64,000 bases of DNA from Pachyseris speciosa (lineage: Eukaryota; Cnidaria; Anthozoa; Scleractinia; Pachyseridae), in the NCBI GenBank assembly GCA_016490735.1, contig JAEMWC010001547.1, positions 62,501-126,500 of the forward strand, read 5' to 3'. Made by a program: the position numbers and the translations under genes. Below the pieces are notes generated by a model, which worked only from the letters and a program-made list of their open reading frames with translations, did no database searches and was not told the origin of the DNA. Shown in pieces: positions 41,119 through 50,924 of this stretch; the first letter of the stretch is position 1; every line of letters starts with the position of its first letter.

Positions 41119-41341
41119 TAAATCAATTGTACAACAAAGATATACGGAGAGTTAAAATACACACATGCCCGTAAAAAGAACTGAAAATTCCGCAGTTGAT
41201 CTCATTACGGCGTTTGAAATAAAAGTCTTTTATGCACTGAGCACTCTCATTTTTAAAAAAATTGTAACAAGAATACTAGAAATGTTTCTTCCTCACATTC
41301 ATGGGTGGTGAAGTAATTGAGATCGGAGCAGGGGTAAAAGA

Positions 41342-41665
41342 ATAAAACACAAACAGCGGAGATAAACATGGTAAACCAACGCATTTTATAAAGACTTGAC
41401 GTTTCGTATGCTAGGCAACATACGTTTTAACTATAGCTGATGTCTGGTCATTTTTAGCGAGGGCCTTGAAATGTTCAGTTTTCCTGTCATGTTAAGACAG
41501 TTTTTCTTAATCTCGGTTCCAGACCCCTGTATTTAAAGTATATAAACAGTTTTCAAAAATTCTAACGGTCACTTTTGAAAATGTATGTTGCCTAGCATAC
41601 GAAACGTCAAGTCTATATAAAATGCGTTGGTTTACCATGTTTATCTCCGCTGTTTGTGTTTTATT
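41342..41665. mobile_element. Internally deleted Penelope-like element
   Basis: Inverted arms share AAACACAAACAGCGGAGATA, GACTTGACGTTTCGTATGC and their complements at about 41573-41663. Between them only a scrap of the GIY-YIG region remains (GAAATGTTCAGTTTTCCTGT, cf. 25595-25615). In the right arm the hammerhead core is TTGAAAA rather than CTGAAGA, though helix II and GAAACGTC persist. Confidence 0.7.
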
Positions 41666-41739
41666 TTTAATCAAGCTACGATCGCCTAACAAGAGGGGTC
41701 AAAGATCATATGAAACTTGTCACCGCCCTGTGAGCATTA

Positions 41740-42055
41740 GCTCCCGGGGGGGGGGGGATACTCTCTTATGTGAGCTACATAAGTATGTGCGACCCTAAAG
41801 GGTATGGTTTTTAAGCCGTTTGGTTTGAAATAGGGTATCGATTTTAGCCATTTTGGTCTGAAATCGGGTATGGTTTGTGCACTCTATTCCTGAATTGAGT
41901 ATGTGTTTTAGAAGACGCTACTTCTTCATCATTAGGCGATAAGACCGTCAACAAAAGAGTCACAAAAGCCCTTCTCAAATTATGTTTACGCCAACCGTGT
42001 ACGTAAAATAGGTCGCAGATTTTGGTCTGAAATAGGTTAAGGGTTAAAAGGGTTT
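41740..42055 (+). repeat. Second copy of the poly-G / TCTGAAATAGGGTA repeat
   Basis: Begins with a run of G at about 41745-41757, then follows 2440-2760 in order: TATGTGCGACCCTAAAGGGT, GGTATCGATTTTAGCC, TGAAGACGCTACTTCTTCAT-like and TTGGTCTGAAATAGG. The right terminus is missing, and it abuts the SINE at 42063. Confidence 0.75.
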
Positions 42056-42062
42056 AAACCGC

Positions 42063-42255
42063 CGACCGGTTAGCTCAGTGGTAGAGCACCGGACTACCGT
42101 GCGGGAGGTCGTGGGTTCGAACCCCGGCCGGACCAACACTCAGGGTCTTTAAATAATTGAGGAGAAAGTGCTGCCTTTGTAATGACATCTACAAACGGTT
42201 AGACTTTCTAGGAACAAACATGAAGATTTCTAAAGACGGAAGGAAAAACGAGATA
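42063..42255 (+). mobile_element. tRNA-derived SINE with intact A and B boxes
   Basis: The head at 42063-42134 reads as a tRNA: GGTTAGCTCAGTGGTAGAGC (A box), a mispaired anticodon arm with loop CTACCGT, and GGGTTCGAACCCC (B box), ending CCGGACCA. The body continues AACACTCAGGGTCTTTAAA, GAGGAGAAAGTGCTGCCTTT, GGTTAGACTTTC. The anticodon stem has two mismatches, so this is a SINE head rather than a working tRNA gene. Confidence 0.8.
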
Positions 42256-42369
42256 GGTTTGGATCCTGGTGTGATAACATCGATTGACTGCTTCACATCA
42301 GTCACATCAGTTGCACAAATTCACAGTTTTTATACTAGACGTTGAAGTCGTCTCGAGATGATTTTAACG

Positions 42370-42530
42370 TCTCAGACGACTTTAGAGCGCTTACCAGTCA
42401 CACGCGCCCTCCAACGATTTAAACTAAGTTTTGGTGGACGTCAATCAAATGTTTCCATGACAATATAGTCCTCGTTTCGCGTCAGTTTCACGGCCATGTT
42501 CAATCGTCGTTGTGATCATGCAGGTATAAA
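42370..42530 (+). repeat. Dispersed repeat (copy a)
   Basis: TTACCAGTCACACGCGCCCT, AACTAAGTTTTGGTGGACGT, AATCAAATGTTTCCATGACA and ATGTTCAATCGTCGTTGTGA recur inverted at 45870-46035 and in part at 43230-43341. Confidence 0.7.
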
Positions 42531-43229
42531 TCGCTCAGTTATTACTGACAAAGTCGTTTCCAGTTTAATTCGTTGAGAAGGAGGATTATTATGTCGAGAC
42601 AACAGGTCAGCCTTGAATCACCTAGCATGCAGAAACACTTTTTGGGAGCAGAACGTTTGTGAAGAAGGCGATTCGATTGTACGTAAACACGTGAGCCGTA
42701 AGCAATCCGCCAAAGAGAGGATCAAAGAAACGAAAAATATCAGGTAGCTGAAAACGGTTGGCCTCAGAAAATGAGTCGAGTTGTGTGGAAATTGACTTAT
42801 TATGTACTTTTTACGGATGTACATTATTTTAGCCGTAGAAATTCTTGTCACTTCGTTATGCTATAAGATAATCCAGAGCTCTATCTTGACGAGTTGCAAG
42901 CGTGGTTGGAGTACGAGAGAGGTGAGGCGTATGCAATGCAAACCGATGGGATTGACTTTAAAAAAGGTACTGAAAGCCGCAAGAGATTAGCAGTCAAATT
43001 TTTGTAGTTCATCCTGTAATAAAGGTTATTTATTTAGTTCTCAATTTGTTGTGGTTGCCGTACACTGTTCGTAAAGTTGTAGCCTCAAATCATTGCCCGT
43101 GAGCGAGACGAACGAAAAGGCACATGGCTCAGAAGATTTACTTCTCAGTTTCAACCAGAACAGTTTCTGTTTATCGACGAGTCAAATAAAGATGAAAGAG
43201 AAACTTAGGTACTCTGCGAGTAGTTCGTT

Positions 43230-43341
43230 TAAAAGAAACCCCGTTGTTGTCATGGATACATTTGATTGACGCCCATTAAAACTTAGTTTTCGATAAAGGA
43301 AAAAGCCGTTAGAGGGCGCGTGTGACTGGTAACCGCTGTAA
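43230..43341 (-). repeat. Dispersed repeat (copy b), cut by a MITE
   Basis: GTCATGGATACATTTGATTG, AAAACTTAGTTTTCGATAAA and GCGTGTGACTGGTAACCGCT match 45870-46035. The copy ends exactly where the MITE at 43342 begins. Confidence 0.7.
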
Positions 43342-43618
43342 AGCCTGGTTTTCATATGTCGGGAAAATCCCAGACGGTCGGAGATTTCATTATTTCCCGA
43401 TCGTCCCAGATTTATGCCGAGATAACGGCCACCGCAGAAATCTGGGATGCATCGGCAAAATAGAAACCTTCCCGATTTTCCGGATTTTTCCCCGCCATCC
43501 CAGGCGATCGGGGATGTCTACGATCTCCGTTTTTCATTAATCGGCATAATCCGGAATGGTCGGGATACAGTGAAATCCCAGACCGTCTGGGATTTTCCCG
43601 ACATGTGAAAACCAGGCT
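43342..43618. mobile_element. 277-bp MITE, TAA duplication, long TIRs
   Basis: AGCCTGGTTTTCATATGTCG and CGACATGTGAAAACCAGGCT are the ends, and the arms extend about 48 bp (GGGAAAATCCCAGAC, TGAAATCCCAGAC). TAA occurs at 43339-43341 and 43619-43621. Internally it is rich in CCCGATC/GATCGGG palindromes. Confidence 0.8.
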
Positions 43619-43799
43619 TAACGTCTCTAGCATAAAAACGGCCATTGTGTCTGATTGTGTGACCACGTTTACCTTTTTAAAATAAATGATGATAGTACGT
43701 CGTGAGCCACGATTTAAGGTTTTGATAAAAATAATCGGAATTCATGCCAATCCCCTATCCATACCATTTCACTATCCATGCCATTCCTTAATTTTTGTT

Positions 43800-43915
43800 C
43801 GGGATCATTTGCGGTCCAATATGGTCCAATATGAGGATAAATTGCGGTCCGGGATCATTTGCGGTCCAGTTTGGGGATCATTTGCGGTCCTGGGATCATT
43901 TGCGGACCCGTACAG
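43800..43915 (+). repeat. Minisatellite GGATCATTTGCGGTCC
   Basis: GGGATCATTTGCGGTCC occurs four times between 43800 and 43912 with variable spacers such as AATATGG. Confidence 0.85.
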
Positions 43916-44209
43916 AGGCGAAAGTTTGCAATGAATTCAGCATCTTCCTTCATTAACATGCCATCAGTCGCACCAATCCGTCGATCGTTTTCTTCCGACT
44001 CTTCTCGTATTTCTGTTGTATTCTTTGTATGCTACAGCGAGTTAATGAATTTTCTATAACAGCGTGGTCTTCATAAAATACCATCTCTGAAAAAGTCTTT
44101 TCCTTCCTAAAATGACAGGAAAGCACGCTTTTGTTTCTTGCTACAGCGCGCCATCTTGGACTGTTGCTAATGGCAACATTGCACGTAGGCGAGGCTGTAT
44201 CAAAAATAA

Positions 44210-44340
44210 GACGCGAACCATTTATACGAGATCTCCGCGTCTTATGTAGGACGCGAAGATATAAACGGTACAGTTCGCGTCCTATGTAAGTCGCGTCTTA
44301 GATAAGACGCGTCTTACTTTCTCCCGTATAAATGGCCCTA
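44210..44340. repeat. AAGACGCG-rich repeat / MITE fragment
   Basis: Repeated and inverted AAGACGCG / CGCGTCTTA motifs between ACCATTTATACGAGA and TCCCGTATAAATGGCC. The ends are inverted, suggesting a decayed MITE. Confidence 0.5.
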
Positions 44341-44599
44341 ATGATAACTGATAATGATGTAGACTTTGGAAAAAGTAATTCGTCCCCAAAAACGGGTCGC
44401 TGAGCTTAGACCAATAAGAGTAGATCTTTGGTCCCTCGGGGATAAAGTTGGCAATCTAAAGTAATTATAAGCAACGAAACGTGAGTTGCGGTTGAAATTC
44501 CAACGCGGGATCGATTGCGAAAGCGATAACTGATGAACTTCTTCCAAATGCGAGTCACGCCACTCCCCATTTTTGGCGCGAAAAGCAAATGAAAACCCT

Positions 44600-44940
44600 T
44601 GATGATGACGACGACGACGATGATGATGATGATGATGATGATGATGGTAATGGTGATGGTAATGGTGATGATGATGGTGATGATGATGATAATGATGGCG
44701 ATGATGATGATGATGATGATGATGGTGACGGTGATGACAACGATATCAATGATGGTGATGGTGATAATGATGATGATGATGATTGTGGTGATGATGCTGA
44801 CATTGATGCTGATGGTGATAGTGATGTTGATGGTGATGGCGGTAGGGATGGAGATGGTGGTGGTGATGGTGAAGCTGATGGAAATGGTGATGGAGATGGC
44901 GATGGTGATGATGATGCTGATGATGATGGTGACGGCCATT
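44600..44940. repeat. (GATGAT)n microsatellite, about 340 bp
   Basis: Almost pure GAT/GGT triplets. Two plus-strand frames stay open (poly-Asp and poly-Met/Val) and the minus strand gives poly-Ile/Ser frames; all are composition artefacts. Confidence 0.95.
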
Positions 44941-44944
44941 AGCG

Positions 44945-45475
44945 TCATTGCAAACAAATTGTCGCTAAATTGTAAGATGACTAGAAAACATATGGAAATT
45001 ACATTGATAGGAACAAAATATTGGATATCATTTAAGTCTATTTTCGATTTCAAATTTCTCGTGCACCGCCATTTTGGATTCCATGACGTCATTTGGTTGC
45101 ACCCACTGCCAGGAACTGTTAAGAATTAGAAGATAGGCAACCAATTGACCATATAAATATTATCGGTATTGAACTGGATCTAACCCGCAGTGAAGGCTCT
45201 TGCAGGGGAATGCATTTACAAATGAAAAGATTCCCCCGCTTAAGCTTCGTGTGCACGCTAGTTCCAGCTCGCTACGGAGAATACGAATAAGGTCTATTGA
45301 CGTCATGAAATCTAAAATGGCGGCGCGCGGGAATTAGGAACGAAAATAGGCGATAATGATATCTTATTTCATTTCTCACCTAAATGTTATTTGCAGGTCT
45401 TAAATTAATATTTGGAATCTAGTTATTATTTTCAACAATTTAGAGTCATTTTGCTCTAAGAGTGGGTGTTCCCTT
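44945..45475. mobile_element. MITE related to the TTAA element at 39009
   Basis: Left text AAATTGTCGCTAAATTGTAA, CTATTTTCGATTT, CGCCATTTTGGATTCCATGA and right text ATCATTATCGCCT (complement), GAGTGGGTGTTCCCTTTA form diverged inverted arms like those of 39009-39388. The right flank is TTAT instead of TTAA. Confidence 0.6.
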
Positions 45476-45869
45476 TATGATAATGAAATTATGATTTCCA
45501 AGTTCATGTAAAAAATCATAATATATTTGATTTAAGGGCAACATTTTTTTAGGCATACCGTAACTTGGCAAATTAGTGATAATTTTTGCTGCCTTTTTCG
45601 CATGATGAGATAACAGCAGCATGTGAGGAAACCGAAGCTAATGCGAAATCTAAAACGAAGGGAGACTTCACAAAGGAAAACGCGCTTTTCTGTGTTATAA
45701 TGTTATACTCTGAAAAACATGGTTTCAGTCAAATAGCACCTCAAGGCCAACTACAGCCAACATGTTGGCCCAACATTGTTGCATGGTGTTGGCTAACAAT
45801 GCTAAGAGCGTTTCCTCGAGCCTTTACACTGTGTTCTTCAAAGTGGTAGCTAATTACAAACTACAAGCC

Positions 45870-46035
45870 AAAGAACCTGCATGATCACAACGACGATTGA
45901 ACATGGCCGTGAAACTGACACGAAACGAGGACCATATTGTCATGGAAACATTTGATTGACGTCCACCAAAACTTAGTTTTCGAAAATGAGAAAAAAACGT
46001 TGGAGGGCGCGTGTGACTGGTAAGCGCTGTAAAGT
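45870..46035 (-). repeat. Dispersed repeat (copy c)
   Basis: Reverse complement of 42370-42530 over about 160 bp, ending GTGTGACTGGTAAGCGCTGT then AAAG. Just upstream (45745-45835) is a scrap resembling the ACATGTTG MITE at 30102-30554. Confidence 0.7.
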
Positions 46036-46044
46036 TAAAAGAGT

Positions 46045-47545
46045 TAATTATTCTACAGCCTGACACTGACTAATCGCAAGCTAGTTGCCGAACTCGGTCA
46101 CAACGAAATGTTGAAAACAAATTTGTCATGATTTCACCGAGAAATATTTCAGTTTTGAGCATTGCTCTCCACGGGGCTTGCTTTGATATAAATATTTTGC
46201 AAATGAAACCTTGAGGTCATTAAATTTCTCCTGAGTTTGTTTTGACCGGCCGGCGGCCGCCATGAATGAGAAAAAACATTTCAAAACAGTAAGGACTACT
46301 TTCTACCGGGCTTGCTTTGGTAGGAACCAGTTACACTTTTAAAGTCTTGAGGAGGATTAGTTTGTTCGCGAATAATATTTGCTGCGCAATTGAGGTCCCG
46401 GTTTGTGGTATTTACTAAAGAATCATTCGACTGCGATCAAACGAACTTTCAACTTTTTTGCCATCTTGCCAATTTCACGACGCGGTGTAGGTCAAACTAT
46501 AAAATATCCATTTGGCTGGTTTGAAATGGCTTTAAATAAAATAAATAAATAACGAGACAAATGCCTTCGTTATGTTTGAAACGAAATGGTCTCGGCTGGG
46601 TTCCTTCCTCTTTTGCAGACTTTAGTTTGCAATCGCTTTTGGAGGTTTAGATGTGGAAAAAAGCAGTATCTGGGAGGGGGGGGGGGGAAGAGTAACATGG
46701 GTAAGTAATGCAGTAACGTGTCAAATCAGTAATATTATGTAATATAAGTAAATGTTTCTGAATGTAAGTAGTATGCACCTGTGTCAAAGTAAGATTCCTG
46801 ATGTACTTTAGAGTGAACATTGTAGTAGAATTTATGTAAAAGTATCTAGTCTTTCCGTAGTAATGTAAGTGATAAGTGAAACAGAATAAATAAAGAGTGG
46901 AAAAAATTTTTACCGGGGCAGAAGCGTATACGCTTCTGACCGGGGTTGATTGTATTACGAGAATTAGGAACGGAGCCTCGTAGAAGTTATATTGTGGTTT
47001 TCAGAATTTTACCAGAGTCTCACTTCGGTCGCGCTGCTTTGATATGATATTTATATGATATGAATAACTGAACTCAGTGCTCGCGTTGTCGCCTCGTCGA
47101 AGAGCGAAAAACGAGGAAAATATAATTCCCGAACTGATTAATCCTATAAAAGCAAATCCTGATTAACCCTATAAAAGCAAATCCAGCAGCTCCTTGTAAA
47201 ATATTTAAATCAAAGCAAGCCCCGTGGAGATGTACCGAACTTGTAGGGTGCAGACAAACTCACGAAAGATTCCTTTTAGTCACTTCGATTCAATTCATTT
47301 ATTCTCACAACCTACTTTTACAATTCTCATTTCACCTAAAAACAGACTGTCAAAAAACTCTGCCCTATCCGATTTCATGTCACAGGTTACATCTGAATGT
47401 AACGCAATCACAAGAGAGCGGTACTTGACACAGAAATATTTCTAGGTCAAATTCTGACCAATTTGTTTTCAATATTTTGTCGTCACCTAGTTCGGGAAAT
47501 AGCTTGCGATTATTCATTGTCAGTTAGGCTGTCAGACACGATCAG
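46045..47545. mobile_element. Element with long diverged TIRs, interrupted by a LINE tail
   Basis: 46045-46200 (CAGCCTGACACTGACTAATC, GAAATGTTGAAAACAAATTT, GGGGCTTGCTTTGATATAAA) recurs inverted at 47165-47540 (TTTAAATCAAAGCAAGCCCC, AATTTGTTTTCAATATTTTG, TTGTCAGTTAGGCTG). A truncated retroelement 3' end lies inside at 46690-46905. No transposase is visible. Confidence 0.6.
46690..46905 (+). mobile_element. Truncated retroelement 3' end
   Basis: Repeated GTAAGT/TGTAAGT motifs, AATAAATAAA near 46887 and a short A run. Similar to the tail inserted at 8913-9186. Confidence 0.5.
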
Positions 47546-48240
47546 TGGTCGCGAGTTCCAAGATTATTAACTGTAGAATTATTAACTACAGAAAGGAAAG
47601 GGCGCGCTTTCAGTTAATTCATTTCTTTGAGTCAATCTGCATATATTACATTATGCATAATTATGCCATTCCGCAAGTCATGCCACATGCCATTCCGCAA
47701 ACTCATTCCTCCTTTTACCCTCACCGCGGAATCTCATGGTAATGACAACGAATGTTCGAGTGATAAATAAATAAAGGAAAATTTAAACAAATAGATATAA
47801 ATAAGTTACTGGTCATATGAATAAATTGTCAATACAAGATATGTGCAAAGTGCTTTCGAATTAATTTGATCAAAGTAAACAGCAGCAGTGATTGCGAAGT
47901 ATTGTGCACAGTTACATCAGATTGAAAAAAAATATATTTGTTCTAATGACTCTATATGTTTCCTGTACAAGTGGGTATGTGAGGTTTCTAAATTCAGCTT
48001 AACTGATTCATTTTCTAATTCTTACGATTGTTCAAGACTGTGCATTTTACATTCAGTTTACATGAAGAAAGTAAATGGTGATAACTGTTCTAGAATTAAA
48101 GGGGTAATTTTAGATACCATAGTCAGTATCTCCGCGTGGCCATGTAATATCCTCTATATCTGCCATAATCAGGTCTTTGTCATCAAAAGGAAGCTCTCTT
48201 GAAAAACCCACGCACTTCTTCTGACGATTTACTCGATCAG
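47546..48240. other. No supportable gene
   Basis: A/T-rich sequence. A 104-codon plus-strand frame (47888-48202) has a membrane-like look but no recognisable motif or splice context. Confidence 0.4.
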
Positions 48241-48249
48241 AGATGGAAC

Positions 48250-48900
48250 CTGTGTAAAGTTCAACTGTCTTTATCTGTCTTTATTCTTTATTTCTCCATA
48301 AACCACGCAAAACATATACAAAGTATATGACATGAAAAATGCATCTAGAAGATTGCACAATTATTATAAAAATAAATAATTTAAAAACGTTCTAATTAAT
48401 GTTAGATATGTAAGATATGGCTATGGCAAGGAAGCCAGTATATAGAAACCGAGGGCTGAGAGACTATAGGCTTCCTAAGAATATGGAGTGAATGATGTGA
48501 ATTTCTAATACTGAATATGTAGACAGATTACCTACCTACCATTATGACGTACTTAAAAAATGGAAGAAAAAAATGGTACAAAACAAAACAAAACAGTGCA
48601 AACAAAAGAAAGGAGTATGTAGCTCACTAAAGAGTGAAGAAACTAAGCAAGAAGGTATTTCTTCAGTCTTTTGACAAACAAAGCTATACTGTCACCATTT
48701 TGAATTTTTTGACTTAGCGAGTTAAAAAACTTGGGACCTTGAAACCGAATTGAGAATTTTTGAATGTTACTTCGACAAGGAAATTTATAAAACTATTGGA
48801 ATTTCTTGTGTTATGCGAATGCATCTTGCTTGCAAGAGTAAACATAATTCGGAAAAAAGAGAGGATGAGGTAAGAGAACGGATCCCCATGCCCCACCATA
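48250..48900 (-). pseudogene. LINE RT C-terminus and 3' UTR
   Basis: Minus strand reads MHSHNTRNSNSFINFLVEVT, FKNSQFGFKVPSFLTR and, after a stop, KNSKW.QYSFVCQKTEEIPS. The HNTR...F.FKVP pattern is the far C-terminus of an L2/CR1-like RT. The rest to 48250 is A/T-rich 3' UTR. Confidence 0.65.
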
Positions 48901-50095
48901 GTTTTCTTAAATCTATTTTTGTTTCGCGAAGCTATTTTACGTTCTCGTTCCCAATGTCGCGCGGTGAGATGATCAGGGCCGGAGATGACCAGGGATCAGA
49001 TTTTGTCGATACTTGTATTTTCCCGCTGTCGTCTCGCGTCCATTCAGCGTCCAAATCTTGTAGCTAGAAATATGTGATCACGATTGTCAGTGTGTTTTTT
49101 AAGTGTAGTCTGAGCTCAATGAGCATGCGCAATGAGCATATATATTTAGCCAAGTCGAAAAGCGGAGCTCCACTATTATAATTTGTTTTTACTTCGCATC
49201 GCTTTCCTTGAGCCAATTTTTTGCCCCAAAATGAAGCAACAGCAGGGAAAACGAAGTGTTTTATGATCCAGATGAAATATTCGATAGCAAACTCTTGGAA
49301 AAGAAACAAACAAACATTCTTGAGTCCAAACTACTTTCACTTTCACTGAGAGAGTAGGAGAGACCCTGGGAACGAGGTTGTGAGAGAGTCTGCCTACCGT
49401 GAGCTACAAAAATACGAAAAACCAGCGAAGGTTTCGGCTTTATTGCGGCCACATTGAACGTGGTAAACCCAACGTTTGCTGAGCCGGAGAATGAAGTTGA
49501 AGTCTCGGATGTCGGACCAAGGATGAAGCGAACTTTGCCAACCTCGGTAACTACGCCAGATAGAAGCCCCGGTCAAAAGAAAGATCGCCAAGAAAAGGTC
49601 GCAACAGACATCCCCATACTTCGGGCTTCAGCGACTTGGTCGTCGATAATTTTTTGAAGTGGGAAAACAACCAGAACTGTCAACGACCGATTATTTTAGA
49701 TCGCAGCGACGCGCACTGGTACTTTTACCAAATCATGTACACAAGACAGCGAGAACATCTTTGCTTTGAAGTAATTAAGTTATCGACTGCTAGACGCTGT
49801 TCTGGTTTCAAATCTGACGGACAGTTCAGATGTTTGGAGAAATTTGTGCAAGCTTCGCGAATACAAATGTCTCGCCCTTTCCGGACAAAAACCAAACAAA
49901 CTCAAACCACACAGTCCAAGCAGTCCACGCCCGATGAAAGATCGCGTCATCACCCGATCAAATCAGCCAATCAGCATTTTGCGCCCACTTTTTGGACGCA
50001 GAAATTCAAATTTATGAGACACGAGTACAAGCTCTCCTTCTCTCCTTTCCTCCCCCACCCCCTACCCCGGGACTTAGGTAGTATTTCCGGCATAT
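48901..50095. other. No supportable gene
   Basis: Plus-strand frames at 49454-49657 and 49636-50040 (LDRSDAHWYFYQIMYTRQRE, RRCSGFKSDGQFRCLEKFVQ) overlap in different frames. They could be remains of a coding exon, but I recognise no family. Confidence 0.35.
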
Positions 50096-50099
50096 CAAG

Positions 50100-50265
50100 T
50101 AAGAACGCTTACGCTTACAACATGAACCTCACCCTGATCGCCATGCTGGTGGTAAAAGAAAAGTTAATGATGACATTTCAAGGTGATTGGAGACTTGGCG
50201 GGGGGGGGGGGGGGGTGGAGATTTGGAAAATTGTCTGTACCTGTCGAAAAATCCTGGCTACGCCT
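50100..50265 (+). repeat. Dispersed repeat with G14 tract
   Basis: AAGAACGCTTACGCTTACAA, TGGTGGTAAAAGAAAAGTTA, a poly-G run at 50199-50213, then GGAGATTTGGAAAATTGTCT and AAAAATCCTGGCTACGC. The same order occurs at 7270-7440 and inverted at 10350-10520. Confidence 0.75.
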
Positions 50266-50273
50266 CTGTTCTT

Positions 50274-50505
50274 AGCCTGGTTTTCACTAGCGACGCCAGC
50301 ACAAGCATAAGTGGCTTATGCTAAGTGAAAACGAACGTCGTTTACACTCTACACAACCATAAGAGCAAGCTCAAGGAAAAGAAAAGTTTTGATCCTTGCG
50401 CTTGTGCTTGCGTTTATGCTTGCGTTTAATAAGCCCGTTTTCACGGTGAAATAAGCGCCTTTGTGCTTGCCCTTGTGCTTGCGTCGCTAGTGAAAAACAG
50501 GTTTA
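50274..50505. mobile_element. MITE with CTTGTGCTTGCG repeats
   Basis: AGCCTGGTTTTCACTAGCGA and its near complement TCGCTAGTGAAAAACAGGTT are the ends. The interior is rich in GCTTGTGCTTGCG and AAGCATAAG repeats. The ends resemble the AGCCTGGTTTTCA termini at 43342, so the two may belong together. Confidence 0.7.
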
Positions 50506-50924
50506 ATTAAACGTCACACGCGAACTTGGAATTGCATGTGCTTGAAAATGAATTGATTTTCAGAATTTTAAAGCCATCAAAATGGGAACATATGGTCGAG
50601 GCGTTTTCCTGGAATAAATTGCATGATAAAGTTAATTTAATTAAAGAGCTCAATAAATAGAAGCATGCATAACACGGAAAAATAATAGCCGCCGCGCACT
50701 GTTTGTTTTAGTATTTTTGAAAGCCATAAGCGATATTTTTTCTTAATCCTACTGTAATAAAAAAGGGAGAAGTTTTAGGAAAGTTTTGACGAACGTTAAG
50801 ACTCGATAATTTTGTTTGTTTCTATTGGCGCGGTAGTTAATTAATTTACTTTGACAGTTCCCTCCCGCCCACAGTCCGCGCAGTGATCTCCATACCTGAT
50901 ATGCCAGGCTATGGAGTTTTAAGC

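Noticed and set aside
42063..42134. Functional tRNA gene
   Set aside because: The A and B boxes are good, but the anticodon stem has two mismatches and a SINE body follows directly; better called a SINE head.
43800..43915. CRISPR-like array
   Set aside because: Short spaced repeats in a clearly eukaryotic window with irregular spacers; an ordinary minisatellite.
44589..45129. Long open frames on both strands (poly-Asp, poly-Met/Val, poly-Ile)
   Set aside because: They come from the GAT trinucleotide microsatellite; no splice sites, domain or non-repeat sequence supports a gene.
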